64,000 nt of DNA from the NCBI GenBank assembly GCA_050313995.1, contig JBNPMM010000002.1. One strand, written 5' to 3'. This DNA is from JAUMWX01 sp023394215. Its GTDB lineage: Bacteria > Bacillota > Clostridia > Tissierellales > Peptoniphilaceae. Below, one piece after another: positions 62,823-64,000 of the stretch (its first letter is position 1; each line of letters starts with the position of its first letter). The notes below the pieces were generated by a model that saw only the letters and a program-made list of their open reading frames with translations, had not been told where the DNA came from and did not search any database. The position numbers and the translations under genes are program-made.

Positions 62823-63566
62823 CTATTTAATTAACCATTTTGCAAGATTTTGGAACAATCTGTCATAATATTCCCATCCGCAAAATTCAGGCGGTGCCCA
62901 ATGAGGAGCACAGTCTGTTGTAAATACGGCGGAACGTCCCTTTCCATACTCACCTACAGCTATAAAAGGATCATTTTCAACGCTCGCAAGAAGCTTACCT
63001 TCCTCTTTCATCACAGTACAGTTATAACCTAAAATTTCAGGGATTTCCCCATCTATTCCATCAAAAATTTCGTGTTTTTCAAGGATTACAGGTCTTACAC
63101 CTTCCATATGTTCCCTTCTGTCGTCAACAGGAAGAAGTTTTACCGGTAAAACCTCTTGAACCGCAGTATCTCCCCATTTACCCTTTCCATCTATGCCGGA
63201 AAAAGTCATATATCCCCCTACCATAAGAAGGGCTCCCCCTTCCATTACATAGTCACGAATAAGCTTGCATCTGTTCGGTCTTTTTTCAGATCTCGTAAAC
63301 ACCGCATTAGGAAGCAAAAGAGTATTTGCCCCTATATCTGAAAGAATAATCAAATCATATTTTTTAAGTTCACTTAACTCGTAAGGGAAGCTTTCCATTG
63401 CAACATGGTTAGGCATAAATTCCCATTCATAACCGCCATTTACAAAAGCTCTTTTTATAAATTCCTCACCGGTTTCATATGTGGAATTATAAAAGGTATC
63501 AAAACCCTTTATATGTGTGTGATAGGTAATCCAGGATTCCCCCACTAATAATACTTTTTTTGTCAT
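62823..63566 (-). CDS. Glutamine amidotransferase-like protein (GATase1_like)
   Basis: 247-residue class I glutamine amidotransferase-like protein of the type often annotated as 'putative cytoplasmic protein' (GATase1_like). It contains LVGESWITYHTHIKG near the start, LIILSDIGANTLL, EGGALLMVGGYMTFSG and FTTDCAPHWAPPEF. There is no clear nucleophilic Cys elbow at the canonical position, so amidotransferase activity is doubtful. Two ATG codons (63569, 63566) follow GAGGAG; the second has better spacing. It follows the M20 peptidase gene by about 12 bases. Confidence 0.82.
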   Translation of the reverse strand: MTKKVLLVGESWITYHTHIKGFDTFYNSTYETGEEFIKRAFVNGGYEWEFMPNHVAMESFPYELSELKKYDLIILSDIGANTLLLPNAVFTRSEKRPNRCKLIRDYVMEGGALLMVGGYMTFSGIDGKGKWGDTAVQEVLPVKLLPVDDRREHMEGVRPVILEKHEIFDGIDGEIPEILGYNCTVMKEEGKLLASVENDPFIAVGEYGKGRSAVFTTDCAPHWAPPEFCGWEYYDRLFQNLAKWLIK

Positions 63567-63578
63567 CATCTTCTCCTC

Positions 63579-64000
63579 TTATTTACAATAATTTAATATC
63601 AACTGAGCATAAATCAAAATACAATCCAAATAATCCTGAATACTTACATATTCATCAGTGGCATGGGCTTGAGCCAATGCGCCCGGGCCGAACTGTATGG
63701 TAGGCATCTTAGCAATATTCCTCCAAAGTCTGGAATCACATCCTGACGGAGAACCCACAACTTTCACAGCTTCATCCATTGAAGCAAGATATGATTTCTT
63801 GAAATCTTCTACCAATCTATGAGCCAAGTCCATTTCAAATCCATGTCCGGCCTGATAGATTGTAACTTTCGGTCTATGATTTTCCAACCATTCATCCGAA
63901 GCACAAACCCTGTCAATTACATCATTAAATTCTTTAACAACTTGTTCATGACTCATAAGATTAGGCAAATAATGAACACAGGTTTCAAAATAACAGTCTG
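63579..64000 (-). CDS. M20-family peptidase/deacylase, C-terminal part (cut by window edge)
   Basis: The frame is open to the right edge; about 140 residues are visible, including the end of the dimerisation domain (FETCVHYLPNLMSHEQV) and the closing part of the catalytic domain with GSPSGCDSRLWR, FGPGALAQAHATDEY (late metal-ligand His) and the C-terminal helix. It resembles ArgE/DapE-type deacylases. The 5' part lies outside the window. Likely in an operon with the following GATase-like gene. Confidence 0.85.
   Translation of the reverse strand, partial: DCYFETCVHYLPNLMSHEQVVKEFNDVIDRVCASDEWLENHRPKVTIYQAGHGFEMDLAHRLVEDFKKSYLASMDEAVKVVGSPSGCDSRLWRNIAKMPTIQFGPGALAQAHATDEYVSIQDYLDCILIYAQLILNYCK

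Overview
The window is AT-rich DNA from a low-GC Gram-positive (Firmicutes-type) anaerobe. The evidence is strong GGAGG-type ribosome binding sites throughout, a sortase-anchored surface protein, a TPP-riboswitch thiamine salvage operon, short-chain flavodoxin, and CoA-based fermentation genes without any respiratory genes. An amino-acid-fermenting member of the Tissierellia or Clostridia (Peptoniphilaceae-like) is my best guess; this is inference from gene content, since no rRNA gene or other phylogenetic marker was examined. No rRNA, tRNA or CRISPR array was seen.

Layout: 1-2250 holds the end of an ABC-2 exporter and a small DUF1622 membrane protein. 2338-2781 is a gene remnant. 2838-7900 is a type I restriction-modification island (hsdM, hsdS, an XRE regulator) in which a tyrosine recombinase sits between two oppositely oriented specificity-domain cassettes flanked by perfect inverted repeats: a phase-variable specificity switch, with no hsdR in the window. 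8187-12906 is a MacB-type efflux operon with two adaptor proteins. 13149-18181 holds glutathione peroxidase, the riboswitch-controlled thiD-cytX-thiW-thiM operon, a small membrane protein and flavodoxin. 18305-26860 is one giant LRR/Cna_B cell-wall protein. 26990-31965 is an acetoacetate operon (atoE-like transporter, beta-keto acid cleavage enzyme, thiolase, CoA-transferase subunits). 32412-36216 is a heterodimeric ABC exporter. 36365-39016 carries a lipase-fold protein, a membrane protein and methylglyoxal synthase. 39115-47963 is a run of minus-strand housekeeping and accessory genes, including a degenerate amidohydrolase and a membrane-bound MutS-like ATPase. 48142-56168 is a second CoA catabolic locus: dicarboxylate transporter, two HMG-CoA-lyase-like enzymes, class III CoA-transferase, LysR regulator and a PrpR-type sigma-54 activator, with a good -24/-12 promoter and shared palindromic operators. 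56237-63999 has a thioesterase, Nudix, HAD, thiE, azlCD, an FMN oxidase-like protein, pyrimidine nucleoside phosphorylase, a GATase-like protein and the end of an M20 peptidase.

How it fits together: both CoA loci are predicted to yield acetoacetate (cleavage of a beta-keto acid by the BKACE enzyme; cleavage of an HMG-CoA-like thioester by the lyases). The AtoDA transferase plus thiolase would turn acetoacetate into acetyl-CoA for energy. Thiamine is salvaged (HMP and thiazole kinases, ThiE, transporters) with no de novo genes in view.

The most interesting items are the invertible hsdS switch, the identical 24-bp palindromes linking two promoters of the sigma-54/LysR catabolic locus, and the amidohydrolase that has lost all its metal ligands.
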